Assembly: GCF_022698145.1 (NCBI RefSeq)
Contig: NZ_JALDAX010000001.1
Coordinates: forward strand, 620,001-684,000
Reading direction: 5' to 3'
DNA length: 64,000 bases
From: Streptomyces spinosisporus
GTDB lineage: Bacteria; Actinomycetota; Actinomycetes; Streptomycetales; Streptomycetaceae
Shown here: positions 1 to 8,210 of the stretch, piece by piece
How positions within the stretch are numbered: position 1 is the first letter of the stretch
Layout of the letters: each line of letters opens with the position of its first letter
Program-made: the position numbers and the translations under genes
The notes under the pieces: generated by a model
What the model was told of the DNA's origin: nothing
What the model saw: only the letters and a program-made list of their open reading frames with translations
The model's database searches: none

Positions 1-631
1 GCTGCCGCGCGACCGGGGCACGATCGTGCAGGTCGGCTCCGCGCTCGCCTACCGCGGGATTCCGCTGCAGTCGGCGTACTGCGGGGCCAAGCACGCGATC
101 CAGGGGTTCAACGAGTCGCTGCGCTGCGAGCTGCTGCACTCCGGCACCGGTGTCCGCACGACGATGGTGCAGCTGCCGGCGATGAACACCCCGCAGTTCG
201 ACTGGGTGTTGAGCCGGATGCCGGGGCGGGCCAGGCCGGTGGCGCCGGTGTTCCAGCCGGAGGTCGCGGCCCGGGCGATCGTGCACGCCGCGTCCCACGC
301 GCGTCGGCGCGAGTACTGGGTCGGCGGCTCCACCGTGGGCACGCTGCTCGCCAACGCTGCCGTCCCCGGACTGCTCGAACGCTATCTCGCCCGCACCGGC
401 TTCGACGCCCAGCAGGACGAGGGCGAGCACGGCTCGCCGGGCAACCTCTGGAGCCCGGCGGACGGACCGCACGGCCGGGACTTCGGCCCCCACGGCCGCT
501 TCGACGAGGAGTCGCACAACCACAGCGCCCAGAACTGGCTCTCCCGCAACCGCACCCGCGCCGGGACAGCCCTCGCGGTGGGCGCCGGGGTCGTGGCGGT
601 GGGGAGGCTGGCCCGCCGGGTGCGGGCCTGA
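1..631 (+). CDS. SDR family oxidoreductase, C-terminal part (5' end outside window)
   Basis: The reading frame is open from the first base of the window, so the gene starts upstream and the Rossmann GxxxGxG part is not visible. What remains shows the second half of a classical short-chain dehydrogenase: a serine-bearing strand (QVGSALAYRG) followed by the catalytic Y-C-G-A-K pair, then the usual helix and a P-x-x-x-TP loop. After the SDR fold there is an extra tail of roughly 100 residues with charged segments and a small hydrophobic end (AGTALAVGAGVVAVGRLARR). Such tails occur in Streptomyces SDRs of unknown substrate. The last 93 bases are repeated downstream at 680-772. Substrate unknown; family call firm. 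Confidence 0.85.
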   Translation, partial: LPRDRGTIVQVGSALAYRGIPLQSAYCGAKHAIQGFNESLRCELLHSGTGVRTTMVQLPAMNTPQFDWVLSRMPGRARPVAPVFQPEVAARAIVHAASHARRREYWVGGSTVGTLLANAAVPGLLERYLARTGFDAQQDEGEHGSPGNLWSPADGPHGRDFGPHGRFDEESHNHSAQNWLSRNRTRAGTALAVGAGVVAVGRLARRVRA

Positions 632-679
632 GGGGTCGGTGTCCGGCACGGGCGGACACTCCGGTCGACGTCGGGGTGG

Positions 680-772
680 GTCTCCCGCAACCGCGTACGC
701 GCCGGGACGGCCCTCGCGGTGGGCGCCGGGGTTCTGGCGGTGGGGAGGCCGGCCCGCCGGGTGCGCGCCTGA
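680..772 (+). pseudogene. diverged second copy of the SDR gene's 3' end
   Basis: Bases 680-772 repeat 539-631 with an offset of 141 bases. They translate to a near-identical tail (SRNRVRAGTALAVGAGVLAV... ending RRVRA and TGA) against SRNRTRAGTALAVGAGVVAV... in the gene. The copy has no start codon or SDR domain of its own, so it looks like a duplicated and drifting gene end rather than a gene. Confidence 0.75.
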
Positions 773-790
773 CCGGCCGTGCCCGGCTCT

Positions 791-894
791 GGCCGCGCCC
801 GGCACACTGGGCGTGCTCGATCCACCGGCCGTCCCCGGCACGGGCCGCGCCCGGCACACTGGGCGTGCCCGATCCACCGGCCGCGCCCGGCACG
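791..894. repeat. 52-bp tandem repeat, two units
   Basis: Two adjacent 52-bp units (791-842 and 843-894) begin ggccgcgcccggcacactgg and differ at only a few positions. They lie in the convergent space between the SDR gene and the enolase-superfamily gene, directly after the duplicated SDR tail. No coding function is apparent. Confidence 0.8.
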
Positions 895-915
895 AGCGGA
901 ACGCCCGACGGGGGT

Positions 916-2007
916 CTACCCCACCCGGTACTCCGCCACGTCGTCCGTTCGCAGTTCCAGCCCGTGCCCGATACCGGCGAGGGGACATACCGTGCCGCCC
1001 GTCGGGTCCAGTGCGCCGTCGAAGAACATGTCCTCGATGCGCACGTGGTCGTGGAACCATTCCAGGTGGCGGAAGTTGGGGACCGAGGCGGCCGCCGCGG
1101 CGTGGACGTGCGGGGCGCAGTGTGTGGAGATCTCCAGGCCGTGCGCCTGGGCCAGGGCGGCGGCGCGCAGGAACTCCGTCAGGCCGCCGCAGCGGGTCGC
1201 GTCGGCCTGGAGGCAGTCCACGGCGCCCGCCGTGATCATGCGGGCGAAATAGGGCAGGTCATAGCCGTACTCACCGGCGGCCACGTCGCACACCAGCGCG
1301 TCGCGGACCAGCCGCAGCCCCGTCAGGTCGTCGGAGGAGACCGGCTCCTCGAACCAGCCCACACCCTGCTGGGCGAGCGCATGACCGACCCGTATCGCCT
1401 GCTTGCGGGTGTAGGCGCCGTTCGCGTCGACGTACAACTCGCTCTCGGGACCGATCACTTGGCGGGCCGCGTGCACCCGGGCCAGGTCGCGGGTGACCTC
1501 GAGACCCCAGTTCCCGCCGATCTTGATCTTGACGCGCGGGATGTGCTGCCCGTGCACCCAGCCGTTCAGCTGCGCGGCCAGATGCGTGTCGTGGTACGTC
1601 GTGAAGCCGCCGCTGCCGTAGACCGGGACCTGTTCGCGGCAGACGCCGAGGAGCCGGGCCAGCGGGAGTTCGAGCAGCCGGGCCTTCAGGTCCCACAGGG
1701 CGATGTCCACGGCCGATATGGCGCAGGCGGCGATACCCGGGCGACCGGTGTTGCGGACCGAGCGGCACATCGCGTCGTGCGCCGCGGGGATGTCGAGGGC
1801 GTCGCGGCCCTCGACGAGCGGGGCGAGCCGGTCGCGCAGGAAGTCCGCGACGGCGACGGGCCCGTAGGTCCAGCCCGTGCCCGTCGCGTCGCCCGCCGCC
1901 ACCTCCGCGATCACCATGGTCGTGGAGTCCCAGGCGAGCGTGCCGTCCGCCTCGGGCGCGTCGGTGGGCACCGTGTAGACGGACACGGCGGGACGGTGCA
2001 GTTTCAT
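916..2007 (-). CDS. mandelate racemase/muconate lactonizing enzyme family protein
   Basis: A 363-residue enolase-superfamily enzyme. These proteins abstract a proton next to a carboxylate and stabilise the enolate on Mg2+. Visible motifs fit the mandelate racemase subgroup: K160-x-K162 at the end of strand two, metal ligands D194 (DANG), E220 (FEEP) and E246 (AGE), D268, and a histidine in STHCAPH near residue 296 as the likely second base. Acid-sugar dehydratase or racemase are the likeliest activities, but the substrate cannot be read. The ATG is preceded by GAGGGAG, and the LLM gene ends 10 bases upstream on the same strand, so the two form an operon. Confidence 0.85.
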   Translation of the reverse strand: MKLHRPAVSVYTVPTDAPEADGTLAWDSTTMVIAEVAAGDATGTGWTYGPVAVADFLRDRLAPLVEGRDALDIPAAHDAMCRSVRNTGRPGIAACAISAVDIALWDLKARLLELPLARLLGVCREQVPVYGSGGFTTYHDTHLAAQLNGWVHGQHIPRVKIKIGGNWGLEVTRDLARVHAARQVIGPESELYVDANGAYTRKQAIRVGHALAQQGVGWFEEPVSSDDLTGLRLVRDALVCDVAAGEYGYDLPYFARMITAGAVDCLQADATRCGGLTEFLRAAALAQAHGLEISTHCAPHVHAAAAASVPNFRHLEWFHDHVRIEDMFFDGALDPTGGTVCPLAGIGHGLELRTDDVAEYRVG

Positions 2008-2017
2008 GGCCGCTCCC

Positions 2018-2977
2018 TCAGGTCTGCTGGAGCTGCGGCAGCACCTTCGTACGGTAGAAGTCGAAGAAGCCCCGCTGGTCGGGACCGATCTGGTTGACGT
2101 AGACCCGGTCGAAGCCGGCGTCGGCGAAGGCGCTCAGCGCGGCGACGTGTTCGTCGATGTCGTCCCCGCACGGCGTCCGGCCGGCCACCATGTCCTCGGT
2201 GACCAGGGGCTCCAGCTGCTCGAAGTGGCTCGGGGAGGGCAGGATCTGGCCCATCTCGCCCGGCAGGAACTGGTTGAACCAGAGCTTGCGGACCGTGCGC
2301 ACGGCCTCGTCGCGGTCGGTGCCGTAGCAGACCTTCGTGCCGCCGCTCACCGGCTTGCCGCCCCCGCCGCCCTTGCGGAACTGCTCCACCATCGGCTCCT
2401 CGGGCATCATCGTGATGTAGCCGTCGCCGATGCGCGCCGCGAGTTTCGTGGCCGCCGGTCCGAAGCCGGAGATGTCGATCGGGACGGGCTCGTCGGGGAC
2501 CGTGTAGAGCCGGGCGTTCTCCACCGTGTAGTGGGTGCCGTGGTGGCTGACCTCCTCACCGGTGAACAGCCGCCGCATGATCTGGATGGCCTCCTCCAGC
2601 ATCTCCATGCGGACGGTCGCGGGAGGCCAGGCGTGCCCGAGGATGTGCTCGTTGAGCGCCTCGCCCGTGCCCACTCCGAGCCGGAATCGGCCGCCCGTCA
2701 TGACGGCGGACGTCGCCGCGGCCTGCGCCACCACCGCCGGGTGGATCCGCACGGTGGGACAGGTGACCGCCGTCTCGACCGGCAGCGAGACCGCCTCCGA
2801 GAGCGCCCCGATCACCGACCACACGAACGGGCTCTGGCCCTGCGCGGCGTTCCACGGGTGGTAGTGGTCGGAGATCCACAGCGACTGGAATCCGGCCTGC
2901 TCGGCCATCCTGGCCTGCTCGACGAGGTCCGCGGGACCGAACTCCTCGCAGGAGAGGAAGTAGCCGTACTCGGGCAT
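2018..2977 (-). CDS. LLM-class F420-dependent oxidoreductase, G6PDH-like subfamily
   Basis: A 319-residue luciferase-like TIM-barrel oxidoreductase. The N terminus (MPEYGYFLSCEEFGP) and the core (WISDHYHPW, RFRLGVGTGEALNEHILG, DISGFGPAATKLAARIGDGY) match the F420-dependent glucose-6-phosphate-dehydrogenase-like group. This group uses reduced or oxidised F420 and usually acts on unknown substrates in Streptomyces. The start is chosen at the ATG with GGAGGT eight bases upstream; a longer open frame upstream has no such site. It is the first gene of a two-gene operon with the enolase-superfamily enzyme. A SigB-type promoter lies 48 bases upstream of the start. Confidence 0.86.
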   Translation of the reverse strand: MPEYGYFLSCEEFGPADLVEQARMAEQAGFQSLWISDHYHPWNAAQGQSPFVWSVIGALSEAVSLPVETAVTCPTVRIHPAVVAQAAATSAVMTGGRFRLGVGTGEALNEHILGHAWPPATVRMEMLEEAIQIMRRLFTGEEVSHHGTHYTVENARLYTVPDEPVPIDISGFGPAATKLAARIGDGYITMMPEEPMVEQFRKGGGGGKPVSGGTKVCYGTDRDEAVRTVRKLWFNQFLPGEMGQILPSPSHFEQLEPLVTEDMVAGRTPCGDDIDEHVAALSAFADAGFDRVYVNQIGPDQRGFFDFYRTKVLPQLQQT

Positions 2978-3025
2978 GGGGAGTACCTCCGGTGAGTTCC
3001 GGTCCGACGGCGGTCGCCGCCCCGA

Positions 3026-3049
3026 GTACCCGGCACCCGGCGCGGAAAC
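3026..3049 (-). promoter_or_regulatory. SigB-type promoter for the LLM/enolase operon
   Basis: On the minus strand GTTT (3049-3046) is followed after 14 bases by GGGTAC (3031-3026). This is a full match to the Streptomyces SigB-family consensus GNNT-N14-16-GGGTAY. The ATG of the LLM gene is 48 bases downstream of the -10 element. Confidence 0.6.
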
Positions 3050-3057
3050 CGGCGCAC

Positions 3058-3082
3058 GTTTGGGCGCCCCGGCCAGGGGGAC
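3058..3082 (+). promoter_or_regulatory. possible SigB-type promoter for the NDH-2/tkt/ligD-pol unit
   Basis: GTTT at 3058-3061, a 15-base spacer and GGGGAC at 3077-3082, one mismatch from the SigB-family -10 GGGTAC. It lies 46 bases before the NDH-2 GTG start and back-to-back with the promoter of the opposite operon. Confidence 0.4.
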
Positions 3083-3128
3083 GCGGAAGACTTCCCTACT
3101 AGGCACGCGACAGCGCCGGAGGCGAACC

Positions 3129-4526
3129 GTGAGTCGACCCCGCATCGTGATCGTCGGTGCCGGCTTCGCCGGCTACCGCACGGCCCGCACCCTGTCGAAG
3201 CTGGTGCGGCACAAGGCCGACATCACCCTGCTCAACCCGACCGACTACTTCCTGTACCTGCCCCTGCTGCCCCAGGTCGCGGCCGGGCTCCTGGAGCCGC
3301 GCCGGGTGACCGTCTCCCTGTCGGGGACCCTGCCGCGCGTCCGGCTGGTGCTCGGCGAGGCCGACGGCATCGACCTCGACTCGCGGACCGTGCACTACAC
3401 CGGCCCCGAGGGCGAGGGCGGCACGCTGGCCTACGACCGGCTCGTGCTCGCCGTCGGCAGCGTCAACAAGCTGCTGCCCATCCCCGGGGTCGCCGAGCAC
3501 GCGCACGGCTTCCGGGGCCTGCCCGAGGCCCTGTACCTGCGCGACCACGTCACCCGTCAGATGGAGCTCGCCGCCGGCGCGGACGACCCGAAGAGCTGCG
3601 CCGCACGGTGCACCTTCGTGGTGGTCGGCGCCGGCTACACCGGCACCGAGGTCGCGGCGCAGGGACAGCGCTACACCGAGGCACAGGTCCGCAAGAGGCC
3701 CCTGCCGAACGGCAGGAAGCCGCGCTGGCTGCTGCTCGACGTCGCGCCGCGGGTGCTGCCCGAGATGGACGAACGGCTCTCGCGCACCGCCGACCGGGTG
3801 CTGCGGGAGAGGGGCGTCGAGGTGCGCATGGGCACCTCCGTCAAGGAAGCCACGCACGACGGAGTCCTGCTGACCGACGGCGAGTTCGTCGACACCCGCA
3901 CCCTCGTGTGGTGTGTCGGAGTGCGGCCGGACCCCCTCGTCGAGGGCGTCGGGCAGCCCATGGAACGCGGCCGGCTCCTCGTCGACCCGCACCTGCAAGT
4001 GCCGGGCCACCCCGAGGTGTTCGCCTGCGGAGACGCCGCCGCCGTACCCGATCTGAACAACCCCGGCGGCTACACGCCCATGACCGCGCAGCACGCCTGG
4101 CGGCACGGCGCCGTCGTGGCCCGCAACGTCGCCGCGTCGATCGGCGTCGGCGAACGCACCTTCTACCGCCACCGCGACCTCGGCTTCGTCGTCGACCTGG
4201 GCGGCGTCCAGGCCGCCGCCAACCCGCTCGGCGTCCATCTGCCCGGCCCGCTCGCGGGCGCCGTCACCCGCGGCTACCACCTCGCGGCGATGCCCGGCAA
4301 CCGCGTCCGGGTCGCCGCCGACTGGCTGCTGGACGCCGTACTGCCGCGCCAGGCCGTCCAGTTGGGCCTCGTACGGTCCTGGTCGGTGCCGCTGGACACC
4401 GCCTCACCGGAACTGCCACGGGTGCCGGACAGCGCCTCCGGACCCGCCGAGACATCGACCGGCGGTGCGCCGACCGAACCCCCCGGCCCCGTCAGGCGCA
4501 CCGACACCCCTGCGGAGGAAGACTGA
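3129..4526 (+). CDS. NAD(P)/FAD-dependent oxidoreductase, type II NADH dehydrogenase family
   Basis: A 465-residue flavoprotein of the NDH-2 / sulfide:quinone reductase superfamily. It has an N-terminal FAD-binding GxGxxG (IVIVGAGFAGYRTA, about residues 5-18), an NYFLYLPLLPQVA-like loop, an NAD-binding GxGxxG near residue 163 (VVVGAGYTGTEVA), and a C-terminal ACGDAAAVPD FAD motif. NDH-2 enzymes pass electrons from NADH to menaquinone at the inner membrane face without pumping protons. The GTG start is supported by GGAGG six bases upstream. The stop codon overlaps the transketolase ATG by one base, so the genes are translationally coupled. The C-terminal 50 residues are proline-rich and disordered-looking. 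Confidence 0.87.
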   Translation: MSRPRIVIVGAGFAGYRTARTLSKLVRHKADITLLNPTDYFLYLPLLPQVAAGLLEPRRVTVSLSGTLPRVRLVLGEADGIDLDSRTVHYTGPEGEGGTLAYDRLVLAVGSVNKLLPIPGVAEHAHGFRGLPEALYLRDHVTRQMELAAGADDPKSCAARCTFVVVGAGYTGTEVAAQGQRYTEAQVRKRPLPNGRKPRWLLLDVAPRVLPEMDERLSRTADRVLRERGVEVRMGTSVKEATHDGVLLTDGEFVDTRTLVWCVGVRPDPLVEGVGQPMERGRLLVDPHLQVPGHPEVFACGDAAAVPDLNNPGGYTPMTAQHAWRHGAVVARNVAASIGVGERTFYRHRDLGFVVDLGGVQAAANPLGVHLPGPLAGAVTRGYHLAAMPGNRVRVAADWLLDAVLPRQAVQLGLVRSWSVPLDTASPELPRVPDSASGPAETSTGGAPTEPPGPVRRTDTPAEED

Positions 4527-6373
4527 TGAACACAGCCGAACTCGTCGAGCTGGCCCAGCAGTTGCGCGTGGACAGCGTGCGCGCGTCGGACGCGGCGGGG
4601 TCCGGGCATCCGACGTCGTCGATGTCCGCCGCGGACCTGATGGCCGTGCTCCTGGCGAACCACTTCCGCTACGACTTCGAGCGCCCCGACCACCCCGGCA
4701 ACGACCGCTTCGTCCTGTCCAAGGGCCACGCCTCGCCGCTGCTCTACGCCGCCTACAAGGCGGCCGGTGCCATCGACGACGCGGAACTGCTCACCTTCCG
4801 CAAGCAGGACAGCCGCCTGGAGGGCCACCCGACCCCGCGCCGGCTGCCGTGGGTCGAGACGGCCACCGGCTCGCTCGGCCAGGGCCTGCCCGTCGGCGTC
4901 GGCATCGCGCTGGCCGGCAAGCGCCTCGACCACAGCAACTACCGCGTCTGGGTGCTGTGCGGGGACAGCGAGCTGGCCGAGGGGTCCGTCTGGGAGGCCG
5001 CCGAGCACGCGGCGTACGAGAACCTGGACAACCTCACCGCGATCTTCGACGTCAACCGGCTCGGCCAGCGCGGCCCGACCCGGCACGGCCACGACCTGGA
5101 CGCCTACGCCCGCCGCTTCCAGGCGTTCGGCTGGCACACCATCGAGGTCGACGGGCATGACGTCGACGCCGTCGACCGCGCGTACGGCGAGGCGATCTCC
5201 ACCACCGGACAGCCGACCGCGATCATCGCCCGCACGCTCAAGGGCAAGGGCGTCGCAGCGGTCCAGGACCGCGAGGGACTGCACGGCAAGCCCCTGCCCG
5301 AGGCCGACGAGGCGATCGCCGAACTCGGCGGCCCGCGCGAGGTGCGCGTCCAGGTCCACGAGCCGCCCGCCGCCCGCATGCTGCACGCCGTCCGCTCCGG
5401 TCACGTCGAACTGCCGCGCTGGGACAAGGGGGACGAGGTGGCGACGCGCAACGCGTACGGGCAGGCGCTGACCGCGCTCGGCACCGGACGCGGCGACGTC
5501 GTGGCCCTCGACGGCGAGGTGGGCGACTCCACCCGGGCCGAGTTCTTCGCCAAGGAGCACCCCGAGCGGTACTTCGAGTGCTACATCGCAGAGCAGCAGA
5601 TGGTCGCGACGGCGGTCGGGCTCGCGACCCGCGGCTGGGTGCCGTACGCCGCCACGTTCGCGGCCTTCCTCACCCGCGCGTACGACTTCGTGCGCATGGC
5701 GGCCGTCAGCGGCGCCGGCCTCAACCTCGTCGGCTCGCACTCCGGCGTCGCCATCGGCCAGGACGGGCCCTCCCAGATGGGCCTGGAGGACCTGGCGATG
5801 ATGCGCTCGGTGCACGGCTCGACCGTGCTCTACCCGTGCGACGCCAACCAGACCGCACGGCTCGTCGCGGCGATGGCCGACTGCGAGGGCATCCGCTATC
5901 TGCGCACCTCGCGCGGCGAGAGCACGGTGATCTACGGCCCCGACGAGGAGTTCACCGTCGGCGGCAGCAAGGTGCTGCGCTCGTCCCCGGACGACCGGCT
6001 CACCCTCGTCGCCGCGGGCGTCACCGTGCCCGAGGCGCTGGCCGCCGCCGAGGCGCTGGAGCGCGACGGCATCCGGGCCCGGGTCATCGACCTCTACTCG
6101 GTCAAGCCCGTCGACCGCGACACCCTGCGCCGGGCCGCCGAGGAGACCGGCTGCCTGGTCACCGTGGAGGACCACCACGAGGAGGGCGGCATCGGCGACG
6201 CCGTCCTGGACGCCTTCCTCGACGGGCGGCCCGTGCCACGGCTGGTGCGCCTGGCCGTCCGTACGATGCCGGGCTCGGCCTCGCCCGAGGAGCAGCTGCG
6301 CGCCGCGGGCATCGACGCCGAGGCGATCGCCGCGGCCGGGAAGCTGCTGGTGGAGGAGGCGGTCGTGCGGTGA
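4526..6373 (+). CDS. transketolase
   Basis: A single-chain 615-residue transketolase, moving two-carbon ketol units in the pentose phosphate pathway. The N-terminal ThDP half shows GHPTSSMSAAD, SKGHASPLLYAA, TGSLGQGLPVGVGIAL and the Mg/ThDP motif GDSELAEGSVWEA. The central Pyr domain shows the catalytic glutamate in YIAEQQMVATAVGLA and SHSGVAIGQDGPSQM. The C-terminal domain is complete. At about 615 residues it is slightly shorter than the roughly 660-700 of the housekeeping enzyme and resembles transketolases with a compact linker, so it is likely a second, conditional copy. The start overlaps the preceding stop (TGATG) and its own stop overlaps the next GTG. Confidence 0.93.
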   Translation: MNTAELVELAQQLRVDSVRASDAAGSGHPTSSMSAADLMAVLLANHFRYDFERPDHPGNDRFVLSKGHASPLLYAAYKAAGAIDDAELLTFRKQDSRLEGHPTPRRLPWVETATGSLGQGLPVGVGIALAGKRLDHSNYRVWVLCGDSELAEGSVWEAAEHAAYENLDNLTAIFDVNRLGQRGPTRHGHDLDAYARRFQAFGWHTIEVDGHDVDAVDRAYGEAISTTGQPTAIIARTLKGKGVAAVQDREGLHGKPLPEADEAIAELGGPREVRVQVHEPPAARMLHAVRSGHVELPRWDKGDEVATRNAYGQALTALGTGRGDVVALDGEVGDSTRAEFFAKEHPERYFECYIAEQQMVATAVGLATRGWVPYAATFAAFLTRAYDFVRMAAVSGAGLNLVGSHSGVAIGQDGPSQMGLEDLAMMRSVHGSTVLYPCDANQTARLVAAMADCEGIRYLRTSRGESTVIYGPDEEFTVGGSKVLRSSPDDRLTLVAAGVTVPEALAAAEALERDGIRARVIDLYSVKPVDRDTLRRAAEETGCLVTVEDHHEEGGIGDAVLDAFLDGRPVPRLVRLAVRTMPGSASPEEQLRAAGIDAEAIAAAGKLLVEEAVVR

Positions 6374-7299
6374 GCGACGACGGCGAGCGCACCGTGCGGG
6401 CCGGGCGCCGCACGGTGCGCGTCCACCGGGCCGGCAAGGTGCTCTTCCCTGGGGACGGCGACGCGAAGGAGTACACCAAGGGGGACCTGGTCGACTACTA
6501 CCGGTCCGCGGCACGGCTCATGCTGCCGCATCTGCGCGGGCGTCCGCTGATGCTGGAGCGGCACCCCGACGGAGTCGACGGACCGCGCTTCATGCAGAAG
6601 AACACCCCCGAGAACTACCCGGAGTGGATCACCCGCGCCGAGCTGCCCAAGGAGGGCGGCACCGTCTGCCACACCGTGTGCGACGAGGCGGCCACCCTCG
6701 TGTACCTGGCCGACCAGGCCGCCGTCACGCTGCACCGCTGGCTGTCCCGCACCGGCAGCGTGGACCGGCCCGACCGGCTGGTCTTCGACCTGGACCCCGC
6801 TGAGGACGACTTCGAGGCGGTACGCGAGGCGGCCGTGCTGCTCGGCGAACTCCTCGACGAACTCCGGCTCCCCTCGGGGCTGATGACGACCGGCTCGCGC
6901 GGACTGCACGTCGTCGTCCCCCTCGACGGGCGGCACGGCTTCGACGAGGTCCGCGAGTTCGCCCACGACGTCGCCGACACCCTCGCCGCGGCCCACCCGG
7001 ACCGGCTGACCACCGCCGCCCGCAAGAAGGAACGCGGCGACCGGCTCTACCTCGACATCGGGCGCAACGCCTACGCGCAGACCGCGGTCGCGCCCCTGAC
7101 CGTGCGCGCCCTTCCCGGCGCACCCGTGGCGACCCCGATCGCCTGGTCCCAGCTGGACGACCCGGGCCTGCACGCCCGGCGCTGGACCATCGACGACGCC
7201 GTCGAACAGGCCGGCTCCGACCCGTGGGACGGCGTGATGAGCCGCGGCCGCGCCCTGGGACCGGCCCGGCGCAGGCTGGACGCGCTGCGCAAGTCCTGA
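6370..7299 (+). CDS. stand-alone LigD polymerase/primase domain (NHEJ repair)
   Basis: A 309-residue protein consisting only of the archaeo-eukaryotic-primase-like polymerase domain of DNA ligase D. Visible signatures are TVRVHRAGKVLFPGD at the N terminus, YYRSAARLMLPHLRGRPLMLERHPDG, the catalytic D-x-D in VFDLDPAEDDF, the GSRGLHVVVPL strand, and the ARKKERGDRLYLDIGRN motif. Such proteins add ribonucleotides at double-strand-break ends with Ku and a separate ligase. No ligase or phosphoesterase domain and no ku gene is seen here. The GTG start overlaps the transketolase stop by four bases, so expression is tied to the upstream metabolic genes. The gas-vesicle operon begins 70 bases downstream. 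Confidence 0.9.
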   Translation: MSDDGERTVRAGRRTVRVHRAGKVLFPGDGDAKEYTKGDLVDYYRSAARLMLPHLRGRPLMLERHPDGVDGPRFMQKNTPENYPEWITRAELPKEGGTVCHTVCDEAATLVYLADQAAVTLHRWLSRTGSVDRPDRLVFDLDPAEDDFEAVREAAVLLGELLDELRLPSGLMTTGSRGLHVVVPLDGRHGFDEVREFAHDVADTLAAAHPDRLTTAARKKERGDRLYLDIGRNAYAQTAVAPLTVRALPGAPVATPIAWSQLDDPGLHARRWTIDDAVEQAGSDPWDGVMSRGRALGPARRRLDALRKS

Positions 7300-7303
7300 C
7301 GCT

Positions 7304-7324
7304 TCGCGTGAACGCTCGCGTGAA
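7304..7324. repeat. 9-bp direct repeat before gvpO
   Basis: TCGCGTGAA occurs at 7304-7312 and again at 7316-7324, a 12-base period, in the short gap between the LigD-polymerase gene and gvpO. Directly after it runs GGTTTGGCC, which could be part of a SigB-type -35 element although the matching -10 is poor. It may be a regulator site for the gas-vesicle operon. Confidence 0.4.
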
Positions 7325-7369
7325 GGTTTGGCCATCGACATTGCGGCCACCCGCAGACAAGAGGTGGCC

Positions 7370-7726
7370 ATGTCTGACACCAGAAATACACATGCATCTC
7401 AGGATTCACATAAATCACAGAATTCGGACAGAGGAAGCGGCGGAGTGGACAAGCGCCCGGGCCCCATGGAGGTCCTGCGACAGGCACGCGCCCAGCTCAC
7501 CGAGCTGACCGGCATGACGGCCGAGACCGTGTCGTCCTTCGAGCAGACCGAGGACGGCTGGTCCCTGGAGGTCGAGGTGCTCGAACTGGAACGCGTGCCC
7601 GACACGATGAGCCTGATGGGCAGCTACCAGGTCGAACTCGACGCGGACGGCGAACTGACCGGCTACCGCCGCATCCGCCGCTACGAACGCGGACGGGCCG
7701 ACGCACACAAGCCCGGCGGCCGCTAG
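7370..7726 (+). CDS. gvpO: gas vesicle protein GvpO
   Basis: A 118-residue protein whose second half is the GvpO domain: [56 protein letters not shown] followed by the conserved [12 protein letters not shown] end. GvpO is the first gene of actinomycete gas-vesicle operons and is thought to have an accessory or regulatory role in assembly. The N-terminal 30 residues are polar and low-complexity. The start is the ATG preceded by GAGGTGG; an upstream in-frame ATG has no good ribosome site. Fifty bases separate it from gvpA. Confidence 0.9.
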   Translation: MSDTRNTHASQDSHKSQNSDRGSGGVDKRPGPMEVLRQARAQLTELTGMTAETVSSFEQTEDGWSLEVEVLELERVPDTMSLMGSYQVELDADGELTGYRRIRRYERGRADAHKPGGR

Positions 7727-7775
7727 GCCGCCCGCCCGCGACTCACATGGACACAGAAAAGGAGGATCGATCGGT

Positions 7776-8210
7776 ATGACCGTTGTCCCGGCTCAACAGT
7801 CCGGTGGTGGAGGTGGCAGCAGCGGCCTCTACGACGTTCTTGAGCTCGTCCTCGACAGGGGTCTCGTCATCGACGCCTTCATACGGGTCTCTCTGGTCGG
7901 CATCGAGATCCTGAAGATCGATGTGCGTGTCGTCGTGGCCAGCGTCGACACCTATCTGCGCTTCGCCGAGGCGTGCAACCGCCTCGACCTGGAGTCCGGA
8001 CCCAACAAGAGCCCCGGTCTGCCCGAGATCGTCGGCGAGGTCACCGAGTCCGGTGCCCGCGGCAAGTCCAAGGGCGCTCTCTCGGGAGCCGCCGAGACCA
8101 TCTCGGACGCGTTCAAGCAGTCCCGTGAGGAGGGACGCCAGAAGGAGTCGGAGTCCCGCCCGCGCGCCCGTAAGTCGACGTCCTCGCGCCGTAAGGAGGA
8201 GCAGGAGTGA
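7776..8210 (+). CDS. gvpA: gas vesicle structural protein GvpA
   Basis: A 144-residue protein with the GvpA fold at residues 17-65: [49 protein letters not shown]. This is the amphipathic helix-strand-strand-helix unit that polymerises into the ribbed gas-vesicle shell. The tail after residue 70 is long, charged and lysine/arginine-rich, unlike the short cyanobacterial GvpA, as is usual in Streptomyces. A strong AAGGAGG site lies upstream of the ATG. The stop overlaps the gvpF start by four bases. Confidence 0.92.
   Translation: MTVVPAQQSGGGGGSSGLYDVLELVLDRGLVIDAFIRVSLVGIEILKIDVRVVVASVDTYLRFAEACNRLDLESGPNKSPGLPEIVGEVTESGARGKSKGALSGAAETISDAFKQSREEGRQKESESRPRARKSTSSRRKEEQE

Noticed and set aside
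676..2097. A 473-codon plus-strand frame opposite the enolase-superfamily gene
   Set aside because: The minus strand shows the complete mandelate-racemase metal-ligand set; this frame is its shadow and covers repeats at its start.
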